Of a DNA stretch of 64,000 nt, positions 1-9,557 are shown one piece after another. Position 1 is the first letter of the stretch; each line of letters opens with the position of its first letter. The stretch comes from Juglans regia (lineage: Eukaryota > Streptophyta > Magnoliopsida > Fagales > Juglandaceae). The stretch covers positions 7,159,053 to 7,223,052 of the forward strand of contig NC_049905.1 in the NCBI RefSeq assembly GCF_001411555.2, in the 5' to 3' direction. Made by a program: the position numbers and the translations under genes. Below the pieces are notes generated by a model, which was not told the DNA's origin, searched no databases, and saw only the letters and a program-made list of their open reading frames with translations.

Positions 1-2320
1 AGAAGAATTATGGAGAAATTGGGTTTTGGGGAGAGGTGAGTTAATTTAATAATGGAATGTGTCTGCTCTATTAAGTATTCTATTTTGATTAATGGGCAGC
101 CATGAGAGCCTATTATTCCTTCTAGGGGTTTGAGGCAAGGGGATTCACTCTCCCGCTATTTATTTGTTTTATGTGTTTAAGGTTTTATTGCTTTTATTAA
201 TAATGCAGAAAAGAAGGAATGGATTAAAGGGACAGTTGTAGCAAGGGGTGGAACCAGGTTGAATCATTTGTTTTTTGCAGATGATTGTATTTTGGTTTCT
301 AAAGCCACTTTGGAGGATTGGATTTGTTTGAGAAGTTTGCTGAATATTTATGAAGGGCCTCTAGGCAAAAATTAAATATTCATAAAACTTTTATTGTTTT
401 TAGTGGGAATATTAGGATTGAAACTAGAGAATTGTTGCTGAGAGTTTCAGATGCTAGAGCTTGTGGGGATTTGGAGAAGTATTTGGGTTTGTCCACTATA
501 GTTGGGAGATCTAAGTACAATTCTTTTCAAGGCATAAAAGAAAGGATTTAGAATAAGATTCAAAGTTAGAAAACTGTATTTCTTTCCCAAGCTGGGAAAG
601 AGGTACTCATTAAGACTAGTTTGCAATCTATTCCCACTTATGCCATGAGTGTGTTCTGTTTTCCTAAAAGGTTATGTGCTGAGATATCTTCTTTAGTTGC
701 TAATTTCTGGTGGACTAGTGTGGAACAGGGTAAACGAATGCAGTGAGTTACATGGGATAAGGTAGGGGAGTCTAAAAGCATTGGGGATTCATGGATTTTT
801 TATATTTTAACAAAGTCTTGTTAGCTAAACAAGTGTGGAGGTTAATTTATAACCCTTGTTCTTTGACTGCTACTATATTAAAAGAAAAATACTATCGGTA
901 GGGGGATCTTTTGTCTGCAAAATTGGGACAATTTCCTTCATATATATGGAGGAATTTTAGGGGGCAGTATCTTTGTGAGAGATGGGTTGAGATGGATGGT
1001 TGGAAATGGGGAAAAAGTGCATATCTGGAAGGATAATTGGTTGCCCACTCAAACTACTTTTAAAGTGCAGTCTCCTGTTAAATTGTTGAGGCAAGATGAC
1101 TTAGTGTGTGCATTGATTGATGCTGAAGAAAATGTGTGGAAAATAGATTTAGTTTACCAGATTATGAGTGAGGAAGAGGCAAGTGTTATGTGCAGTCTTC
1201 CTTTGAGTAAGTTGGGAAAAGAGAATAAGTTGATTTGGGGTATGAGTAGAGATGGTAAATTTAGTGTCAAAAGTGCTTATTTTCTTGTTGTTCAATAGAA
1301 GAGGCAGTTTAGTGGGGAGCATTCAAATAAAGATGAGATTAAAGGGGGTTTTCAGCATATACGGAAGATGGAAGTCCCCTGTGAATACTTTTATCTAGAA
1401 AACTATTCACGAAGGGCTACCTACAAGGAAGAATTTGGCTAGGCATGGGGTTGTTGATTCAACTCTGTGTCCCATCTGCAAATAGGTTGAAGAGACTAGT
1501 CATGTGGTATGGAGTTGTATGGCTACCTCTAATGTATGGGCAGATCAGTTTAGTGTGGTTCAGAAGTGGGATAGTAGAGCTATGGATTTTTGCATTTTGT
1601 GGGAGTTGTTAAATATAAGTTTATGTCTAAAAAAACTTGAACAAGTTGCATGTGTGATGAGGAGGATTTGGCTTAGGCAAAATCAGTTTATTTTTTAAGG
1701 AAATTTTGTTGACTCCAAGACTGTTTATAGCAGTGGTTTGAGGGAGATGGAGGAATTTCAGCAAGCACAAATAGAGTCTCCTAAAGCAAATGATAGTTTC
1801 ACCAATCCAGTTGTGAGGATAAACTCTTGGAGGGTACCTATTGTTGGCAGTTTGAAGATTAATTGGGATGCTGGTATAGAGGCGGAAGCTGGTCGAATGA
1901 GTGTAGGTATTCTGGTTAGGGATTCGATGGGTGAGGTGATTGCTATTATGGCAAAGGTTCAAGATTCAGTATTTCAACCAGTTTTAGCAGTTGTTAGCTT
2001 TGTGGAAAGTTGTAATTTTCTGTTTGGAACTTGGACTCACAGTTGTAGTGTTTGAAGGGGATGCCCAGAGTTTAATCAAGGAGATTAATAGCTCAGATGA
2101 AAACTGCAAACGGTATGGACAGATTTTGGAAGATGTTAAAAGCATTCTTATGGACAAATCTTCATGGAAAGTACAATATGTGTTTGGAGAAAGTAATCAA
2201 GCTGCTCACCATTTAAGAAAATTTGCTTTAAAGTATGTTGAAGATCAAATAGTGTGGATGGAAGAGGTTCTGGATTGTATTTATTCTTTTATTGCTGCTA
2301 ATAGACAATGTAATGCTTGA
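1..2320 (+). pseudogene. LINE ORF2 remnant: reverse transcriptase, zf-RVT region, RNase H
   Basis: Near 125-175 the reading gives GLRQGDSLSRYLFVLC, the conserved RT block. At about 278-303 it gives FADDCILVS, the YADD/FADD catalytic box. 975-1298 (107 codons open) matches the region after RT in plant LINE proteins, including WMVGNGEKVHIWKDNWLP. Around 1400-1620 the zf-RVT region is visible across stops (CP.C...HV.WSC). 1738-2320 carries an RVT_3-type RNase H start (KINWDAG) and continues in another frame from 1991, so there is a frameshift near 2000. Frameshifts and stops make it non-functional. Confidence 0.8.
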
Positions 2321-2370
2321 GATTTGATGAATGAGATTTTTATGAGGTTATTTTCATTAAAAAAAAAAAT
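1..2370 (+). mobile_element. 3' part of an L1-type LINE, decayed, entering from the left edge
   Basis: The translated fragments follow the order of a plant LINE ORF2: reverse transcriptase, zf-RVT-like region, RNase H. A short A-run at about 2360-2370 fits the retrotransposon tail. The 5' part (endonuclease and ORF1) lies outside the window, so the left boundary is unknown. Frames are broken many times, so the copy is old and inactive. It is on the opposite strand to the LINE at 24245-30139 and far more degraded. Confidence 0.8.
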
Positions 2371-2503
2371 TCGTGCATTCTTTTTAAAAAATTAGGTAAA
2401 TCTGAAATCCAATTTATGAATTTACTTTTTCATAATCTCTTTATATCTATTGCACTTCTCTTTTGATAAATATCTTGTATAATAAAAATCATGCCTTTTA
2501 TTT

Positions 2504-4556
2504 CACTACAAGGGGAATCATTTTTCCTGGCGATTTAATTTCCCTGGGAAAAATAATAAAATCACCGCCTATCACATTTTCCAACGATTTATAAATTGCT
2601 GGAGGTTCGCCAATATTAAAGCTCCATTTCTGATCTACTCCAATGAAAGTTAAAATTTCCGAGAAAGGTTTTCTTTACTAACGAATTGAATAGTACATTA
2701 TATCGCCGCAATTGTAATCAACGATTCAGATGGTAATTGTTGGGAAAGATTAATTCCGGCGATTTACTACCGTCGCTAAAAGACATAAAATCGCCGGAAC
2801 TAGTTTTTTCCAGCAATTTAAGAAAATCGCCGAAATTGACTAAACGGTTTTGAAATGACAATTTCGGCAATAAAACTTCGCCACTATTAACCAATTGAGT
2901 TATTGGTTTGGTGAACTCAATTACAGCGATTTATAAATCGCTGGTATAGGTCAATAGCAGCGAATTTTGCTAAAACTTGTTGACCCAGTGTTCTTACTCT
3001 GCCTCTTTTTGGTTGTTCCTAAATGCAACATTCAACCAACTTCTGCTTCATTCATTCAAACTGAACATTGAAACCACATGTAGCAAATAAAATCCATCAA
3101 CCCATCCAAACTCATATGTATTTATACACTAGGGTGATGCATTATATTCTCATATCAAGTTACACGAGTTATCATACACTATTGGAAAACATTACTAGGA
3201 ACCCACAAGTTATATTTGGATTAGGAAATTTGAAATTCAAATCTAAGTTACACAAGTTTTAGGTGACCCATAATGTCTGATGTTATCATTGTTACTATTG
3301 AACACCAAGAGTTAAAATTATAGAAGTTCAATGGTGCAAAAACCATGTACTAGGTAATTAAAAGTGGGTGATATCAATTCGTTGTGGTTATTAGGTTGAG
3401 AATGCCAATAAGCTTGACATCTTATGTGAATTATAACATAAATGTACACATTTCAACAACAATTCTTTTGGTTAGTCAAAGAATGGTGGAAAGAAAAGTG
3501 TAACTCATTGAGTTAAAACTCCAAGCACTAAAAGCCACTAAAAGCGGTGCCCTGCCCTAAACTATAAGTCACTAAGAGCCAAAAAGAAAACTATGCTAAT
3601 TTTCGAAAGGCAACTCTGCTAAGTTAGGAAAAATCATACTCAATGCCAAAATCCTGCCCTAATGTAATACCCACATCAACATGTGCAGAAAATCCCGAGA
3701 TACAAAAAAATATTGTGCAAGAAAGGACATGCTTTTAGATTTAGACATCTAGAAATTAGTCTACAAACAAAAATGCCAATTTTTGTAAAGTAACTAGCGC
3801 GGATGAAGGGGGAGAGAACAGCAAATGAGTTGCAGAGATACCTGTGGTGAGAGAAGGTATACTCGAGAGTCTCGATCGACTATCTAGACCGCCAATCCAA
3901 TGGAAAATTGTTGAAAGCAAATCACACCGAGATGAATGATGGAGGCATGCAATTTTGTATGGAGAGGAAATGACAACCCTAGCTTCCGCGGAAGGAAAAT
4001 TAAGTGGAGGAGTATAAGCTTTGGGCCCTGATGTCAAAAATGGAGATCAAGATGTGTGGGGGGTGGATTTGCAAGTAGGCGAAAATGGGGAAGAGCGTTG
4101 AAGTGGAGAAGGGTGGAAACGAAGACCCTAGCTTCCGCGGAAGGGAAATGAAGTGGAGGAGATCATAGCTTTGTGCCTTGACGTCGAAAATGGAGATGAA
4201 GCCGTGTGGGTGTGGGTGGATTTGCAGGTAGGCGAAAATGGAGAAGAGTATCGAAGTGGAGAAGGGACTTGCACTCTGGGGGGGGGGACAAAACACGTTT
4301 TGGCGCCCCTAGATTAGACATTTGCAACAATTTTCCTCCGTTGCAATACATTTTTTCTCATTGCGTCGATTTTTTTCGCTGCAATAAGATGATAAATCGC
4401 TGCAATTAACAAAGTGACTGGACCACCGAGTTTAAATTACAAGTCGATGTTTCTAAGCTGCGACGATTTTATTTTCGTTGCAAATAATTACTTATTGCGA
4501 CGATTTTTTTTGCAACAAAACAAAAATCATTGCAAAATGTCATTTCTCTTGTAGTG
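2504..4556. mobile_element. Non-autonomous CACTA (En/Spm) element with both termini
   Basis: The left end reads CACTACAAGGGGAAT. The right end, on the other strand, reads CACTACAAGAGAAAT. These are canonical plant CACTA termini. The element is flanked by a 3-bp target duplication, TTT, at 2501-2503 and 4557-4559. Length is 2053 bp. Subterminal zones (about 2520-2960 and 4330-4540) are packed with short GCGATTT / AAATCGC-type motifs on both strands, as expected for transposase-binding repeats. No transposase coding sequence was found, so it would depend on a partner. The central part holds a 148-bp tandem duplication. Confidence 0.88.
3978..4270. repeat. 148-bp tandem duplication inside the CACTA element
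   Basis: The motif CCCTAGCTTCCGCGG starts at 3978 and again at 4126. The following ~145 bases match with scattered differences (AAGTGGAGGAG, AAAATGGAGAT, GGTGGATTTGCA, GGCGAAAATGG). The unit is GC-richer than the rest of the element and may be captured host sequence duplicated in place. The short ORFs over it on both strands share no family motif I recognise. Confidence 0.85.
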
Positions 4557-4814
4557 TTTTCCCAATAAAAAAGCATTAATGGATTGATCCTTTATTTTTC
4601 TAGTAGAATAATTGTGTATGAAGTAGGATTCAATATCTTACAATCAACCAATATTTTGGATCTGTATTATAGTGGAAAAAAGGTTTGCCCATTTGTTCGG
4701 AAGTCATCAATAAGAGTGATTAAAAGAATTACTAATCAGTTTTTGGAACTGATCATGTTGGTCAAGCCACCTCTCTTACTGCATTAACATGGAATAGTTT
4801 TAAATAGAGATTTA
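4557..4814. other. AT-rich spacer, nothing recognised
   Basis: 258 bases between the CACTA element and the next MITE. The only open frame is about 67 codons and is not recognisable. Confidence 0.6.
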
Positions 4815-5170
4815 GGGGATGCTCACGGAATGAGATGAGATGAGAAATATATGAATAGTAGTAAAATAATTTGAAATTATGATGTTTTTTGAAAGTTTAG
4901 GAAATGAGAGATAAAATATTGAATAATATTATTATAAAATTAAAATATTGCTATAATATATTTTTTTAATATTATTTTTATTTTGAGATTTGAGAATGTT
5001 GAATTATTTTTGTGTTTTGTTTGGAAGTTTGAAAATTTTGTAATAATTAAGTAATGATTAGATGAAAAAAATTAAAATTTGAAATTGAAAAGTGTATATT
5101 TGAGTAGTGATTGGATGTTGAGATGAGATGTGATGATGGAATGAAAACATCTCAACATCCAAACAACCCC
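4815..5170. repeat. Tourist-like MITE, 356 bp
   Basis: Termini are inverted: TTTAGGGG at the left and CCCCTAAA at the right. The interior has GAGATGAGATG at one end and CATCTCAACATCCAAAC at the other, the signature of the MITE group repeated through this window. Its right end abuts the outer end of the inverted-duplication homology (about 5174), so it may mark or mask that breakpoint. Confidence 0.65.
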
Positions 5171-5214
5171 TAAATCATGCGTAACAATAACTTCCTAAAT
5201 TGTTAGATGAGGTT

Positions 5215-5392
5215 TGGATAGTGAGTTGAGATGAGATAAAAGTTAAGAGTTAAATAAATTATTGTTAGAATGTTATTTTTTAATATTATTTTTACTTTGA
5301 GATTTGAAAATTTTGAATTATTTATTATATTTTATTTAAAAATTTGATAAAATTAGATGAATTGAGATATTTTTTAATCCAAACAAGACATA
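5215..5392. repeat. MITE of the GTTTGGAT family, shared by both arms
   Basis: It begins near GAGGTTTGGATAGTGAG and ends near AATCCAAACAAGACA, forming inverted ends, with the usual AT-rich core. The same element occupies about 45604-45806 in the right arm, so it was present before the duplication. Confidence 0.65.
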
Positions 5393-5829
5393 AGAATGGG
5401 CGTAGGAACTAAGGCTGGAAGAAAAATGATTGAGGCAACCGCTTGGTGAAATCGACGTGCAACCGGCTTGTCCACGTCATTTAAGAGTTTTTCACCCGTT
5501 TCGTTTTCTTCTTCTCTCCCTTTCCATTTCGTTCCCCCTCTCTCCTTTGAAATTTCATTTCTCCCTCCCTCTCCCTCCCCATTTTGTTTTCTCCTCCCTC
5601 TTCCACTCCATGTAAAATCAAAATCCATTACTGTGAAAAAAAGCAAATCCAAAGAAAAATAAGAGTTGAGATTGGATAGAGAGATCAGAGGAAAAGTAAT
5701 CGAAAGAAGGTGCAAAATTGGAAGAGGAAGAAGAAGAACCAAGGAGTCTGCCGTTGCAATCACCACCAAGTCTCAAGCTCAGCATTGTCGGATCAGCCTG
5801 CTGCATACCTCAGATCTTTCGCTCAGATA

Positions 5830-6229
5830 TGTTGGGTTTGCTCCTTTGGAGTACCACACCGGTGGGTGAAAAGTAAGGAGTAGGTACTTGGCCTCTTAGT
5901 TAATTACACCAAATCATAAGCTTATTTAGTAACTTGTGACTCAAGTAAAATTCCTCTATTAGCCTTTTCTTGTAAAAGGGAAAGAGGTGAGAGTTAAAGT
6001 TTTACTAGTGTGGAAGCTTTGTGGGTGTCATTTGGGGTGAGGAAAAAAATTGTGTGATTGTAATAATTTTTCACATAGTGTATTTTCTTCTCTGGGTCTG
6101 GTGGTTTTTTCTCTTGTTTTTGGGAGTTTCCACTTAAATTCTTGTGTTGTTATTATTTCTCTATTTTTCTTCATATTTCATCAAAGGGTGGATCCTAGGG
6201 GTGAATTTGGGAGGTCCAAATTCCTAACA
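5830..6229 (+). repeat. 5' LTR of the gag-only Copia element
   Basis: 400 bp, TGTTGGGTTT to TTCCTAACA. Compared with the 3' LTR it lacks about 21 bp that contain the TATA-box-like CCTATAAATAGG. The copy that should drive transcription therefore lacks its core promoter motif. Confidence 0.92.
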
Positions 6230-6231
6230 AG

Positions 6232-6244
6232 TGGTATCAGAGCC
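6232..6244 (+). other. Primer-binding site, initiator-Met tRNA type
   Basis: TGGTATCAGAGCC lies two bases after the 5' LTR. This is the usual Copia site complementary to the 3' end of tRNA-iMet. Confidence 0.85.
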
Positions 6245-6457
6245 ACTAGCTTCTTTTTGGTGGGTGGAGCTTTGGTGTGGTAGTGTGAATACGTACAGTC
6301 TAAGGAGGTTCTGTTTAGGAGATTGGTATTTAAGTGGTCCAGTGTGACCCTCCAATCTTTCCTGGAAACTTTGAAGTTCTGTCTAGGAAAGAATAATCTT
6401 TCCTAGGAACTTACTTAGTGAGTACCATTCATTTCTACGGTAAAATTCATCGAGGCA

Positions 6458-7219
6458 ATGTCAGGAAGTAAGGCTTCAAATTCTATCAGATATGAGGTGG
6501 AGAAATTTGATGGGAGAATCAATTTTGACTTGTGGCAAGTTCAAGTCAATGATGTTTTGATTCAATCAGAATTACACAAGGCGTTGAAGGGCAGACCAAC
6601 CCCTTAAGTCAGCAGTGATACTAGCATGACTGATGAAACAAAGAACAGATTTGTAATGAGCGATGAAGATTTGAAAACTCTGGATTTGAGAGCAGCAAAT
6701 GCGATACGTCTGTGCTTGGCAAAGAATGTTCTTGCAAATATACATGGAATATTTACGGCAAAAGAACTCTGGGAAAAGCTCGAAGAGTTGTATAAGACGA
6801 AATGCGTCTCAAATCGGGTGTACCTAAATGAGCAGTTTCATACACTGCAGATGAGTGAAGGTACAACTATTTCAGATCATTTAAGTGTTCTCAATGGCAT
6901 TGTCTCTGAGTTAGAATCTATTGGAGCTAAAATTGATGATGCGGATCAAGCCTTGAGGCTCATCTGGTCTCTTTCACCTTCCTATGAGCATATGAAGCTT
7001 ATTTTGATACATGAGAAGGAGAAAATAAGTTTTTCAGAGGTTAACAGTAAACTTTTTTCTGAAGAAAGAAGATTATGTGGTGGAAGAAATGGTCCACCTG
7101 AAAACTTAGCATTGGTAGTAGCTGGTAATGGAAAAAAGAATAATTCCATGAAGATGAAAGTAGTCTGCTGGAGGTGTGGACAATCTGGGCACGTAAAGAA
7201 AAATTGTCTAAGAGCATGA
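6458..7219 (+). pseudogene. Copia gag (UBN2 / Retrotran_gag_2 type) with a premature stop
   Basis: The frame opens at ATG 6458 with a typical TNT1-like gag N-terminus (YEVEKFDGRINFDLWQVQV). It hits TAA at about 6605 and then stays open from 6626 to TGA 7217-7219 (197 codons). The C-terminus has a zinc knuckle, CWRCGQSGHVKKNC, at about 7168-7209, the RNA-binding CCHC box of capsid proteins. Without the early stop it would be about 253 residues, short for a gag-pol precursor but complete for gag. No pol frame follows. Confidence 0.85.
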
Positions 7220-7667
7220 GCAGGTTCGGCAAGTGGTTCCAAGTCAGTAAATTGAGATACTGGTAATGAAACTAATGTTGTGTCTCTCTCCATGGAAGAC
7301 GATATCTGTTAAAGGGACATATATATCTTCATGGCATGCTGCTAATTTCCAAAGTTACCATGATAGAGGATGTGTTAATGTTAGCGGGTCCACAAGTTTG
7401 CACACAGGCATTGGTTTGGCATTAATGCAGGGTGTGTGGTGGAAATTTATGTTGATGGCTGATGAACTTCCAGGAAAGCCAAACGTGGAAGTTGCACCAT
7501 AATTTTTCAGCAAGGTTATTTTCGACATGGGCCAAAATTGAAATGCTTGGAATTGGTTTATTCTGAGTGGGTATACTTTTATGATGGAGCATGATATCGG
7601 AAGTTATGAAGATCTTCATTGCGGTAGAGCATGGTTATGGGATCAGCCAAAGTCGCAAGGTGGAGAT
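7220..7667 (+). other. Unassigned interior of the gag-only Copia
   Basis: About 450 bp between gag and the 3' LTR. Short open frames exist (one of 78 codons at 7266-7502), but no protease, integrase, RT or RNase H motif is visible. A purine-rich stretch (AAGGTGGAGA) precedes the 3' LTR as a likely polypurine tract. Confidence 0.6.
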
Positions 7668-8090
7668 TGTTGGGTTTGCTCCTTTGGAGTCCCACACCGA
7701 TGGGTGAAAAGTAAGGAGTAGGCCTCAAGGCCTATAAATAGGGATACTTGGCCTCTTAGTTAATTACACCAAATCATAAACTTATTTAGTAACTTATGAC
7801 TCTAGTAAAATTCTTCTATTAGCCTTTTCTTGTAAAAGGGAAAGAGGTAAGAGTTAAAGTTTTGCTAGTGGGGAAGCTTTGTGGGTGTCATTTGGGGTGA
7901 GGAGAAAAATTGTGTGATTGTAATAATTTTTTATATAGTGTATTTTCTTATCTGGGTCTGGTTGTTTTTTCTCCTGTTTTTGAAAATTTCCACGTAAATT
8001 TTTGTGTTGTAATTATTTCTCTGTCTTTCTTCATATTTCATCAAAGGGTGGATCCTAGGGGGTGAATTTGGGAGGTCCAAGTTCCTAACA
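7668..8090 (+). repeat. 3' LTR of the gag-only Copia element
   Basis: 423 bp, TGTTGGGTTT to TTCCTAACA. It retains a TATA-like CCTATAAATAGG about 65 bp from its start, which the 5' LTR lacks. Otherwise it matches the 5' LTR closely, with scattered substitutions. Confidence 0.92.
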
Positions 8091-9053
8091 AGATAAAATA
8101 TGAAAACAATCTTAGCCGCCCGATTCAAACCTTGAAGAAGAAAGCGAAGGAGATTCAGCTACGCAATACGCTGAATCAGAAGGAATATATATCAAAATGA
8201 GATAGAGATAGAGAAGAAAAGATAAGCTTCTTATATGTATTGTGAGAGATACAATCCATCCCTCTCCATCTCCATGGGGACATTATTGTGAGTTGCCTAA
8301 AGTAGGATCGTTTTGTGTAATGGAAAGAGAAATTTGATTTCATTGTTGAATCCGCCGATCTTACATTGGCTTGAAAATTTTGTTGCTTCGCCAGAATTTT
8401 TTCTTCTTTTTTTTCTTTGGTGGAAAAATGTTTTCAACGTCAAATTTCGTGGATTTTGTTTCACGGATTTGTTGAAATTTCGGTTTTTGTTGTGGGTTTG
8501 ATCGTAAAGACGAGGTTAGCTCTCTTGAACATTGAGTTTAATATCTAAGAAATCATGCAAAATTGAACAAGAAACTTCTATTATGACGCGCACTTAACCT
8601 CAAAAACCTTATACGCACACAAAGTTCATTCTTTTTTCTTGAAATTTATCCGTCAAATGGGTTCGTTGTTTTCACTTCTATGAATTGTTTTCTCAATTTC
8701 CTTACCCTTTTGCTAATTAATGTGCAACGATTGGTGTTGATGCAAAAGAATTTCTGGTTTGTTTTCTTCTACTGTGTCCATACCTTCAGAGAATCCAGGA
8801 CGAGATGAACAATCTAATCTCTAAGAACTACTTTTCTTAGGCTACAAATTGCCAGGAAATCGGTTATGCTCCAAGATGACGTCCAGATAAAGAAGCTTTG
8901 GAATCTAAGAGAAGAAAGTCTACTTGCACAAATAAAAGATCCCAACCCCGAGATCGTGCAATTGCTTATGTTTTAGTCAGACTTTTTTTTTTAATATATC
9001 TCGACTAACGTGTAATTATGTCACATCAATCGATTTTCTAGAGTTTTCGACAA

Positions 9054-9240
9054 GAGCAATGCTATACAATCTCTTCAACTTCTACGCATTATATTTTTTT
9101 AAAATTTAATTTTTTAAAATTTTTTTTGAGTTTATTATTTTTTAAACTAATTCAATTTTTTTATTTATTATTTATATATTAAATATTTGATAAAATAATA
9201 AAATAATAAAAATTAAAAAAAATATAATGTATAGAAGTTG
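9054..9240. repeat. Palindromic AT-rich MITE-like element
   Basis: ACTTCTACGCATTATATTTTT near the left end is mirrored by AAAAATATAATGTATAGAAGT near the right end, around an AT-rich core. It could form a long hairpin. Target duplication not resolved. Confidence 0.55.
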
Positions 9241-9337
9241 TGTGAATAATAAAAAATTGTATGGATTTTTTCTTCCCACCCCAGTTGAGGCGTAGCTGGA
9301 GCCAGGTTGAAATGATACGGCCCACTTGTTCCTTTCA

Positions 9338-9557
9338 GGGCAGGTTTGGGGGGTGAGATGAGAATTTTGTGTTTTGTTTTATTGTTTAACATATTATGTT
9401 TTAGTATTATTATTATATTGAGATTTGAAAAAGTTGAATTGGGATTTGAAAAAATTGATTTGTTTATTATATTTTGTATGTGGATTTGAAAAAGGTGTAA
9501 TGATGAGATGAGACGAGATGATAATTTTGTGTCTCATCCCACCCCCCAAACCTGCCC
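9338..9557. repeat. MITE with GGGCAGGTTTGG ends, 220 bp
   Basis: Left end GGGCAGGTTTGGGGGGTGAG and right end CCACCCCCCAAACCTGCCC are inverted repeats. A sister copy of 219 bp lies at 22502-22720. The right arm lacks this insertion: its sequence runs CCCACTTGTTCCTTTC and continues differently, which gives an approximate empty site. Confidence 0.85.

Larger units (their letters stand above)
5830..8090 (+). mobile_element. Non-autonomous Copia (TNT1-type) element, gag only
   Basis: Two direct LTRs flank a ~1.4-kb interior that begins with a primer-binding site, then gag, then about 450 bp of unrecognised sequence. Protease, integrase, RT and RNase H are absent. A 5-bp target duplication, AGATA, sits at 5825-5829 and 8091-8095. 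The LTRs start TG and end CA. Total length is 2261 bp. Gag has an early stop, so mobilisation would need a complete relative. The element is absent from the right arm. Confidence 0.92.
5667..8976 (+). pseudogene. Possible host-gene relic split by a Copia insertion (unidentified)
   Basis: One frame is open just before the Copia element (about 5680-5829, ending YLRSFAQ) and continues directly after it (8091 to about 8198, IQTLKKKAKEIQLRN...). A second exon-like piece at 8841-8976 follows a good splice acceptor (TTTTCTTAG) and ends in TAG. It reads LQIARKSVMLQDDVQIKKLW and on to PEIVQLLMF. The charged, helical character looks like real protein. No start codon or family was identified. The whole stretch is missing from the right arm. 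Chance open frames remain possible, so confidence is low. Confidence 0.35.
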
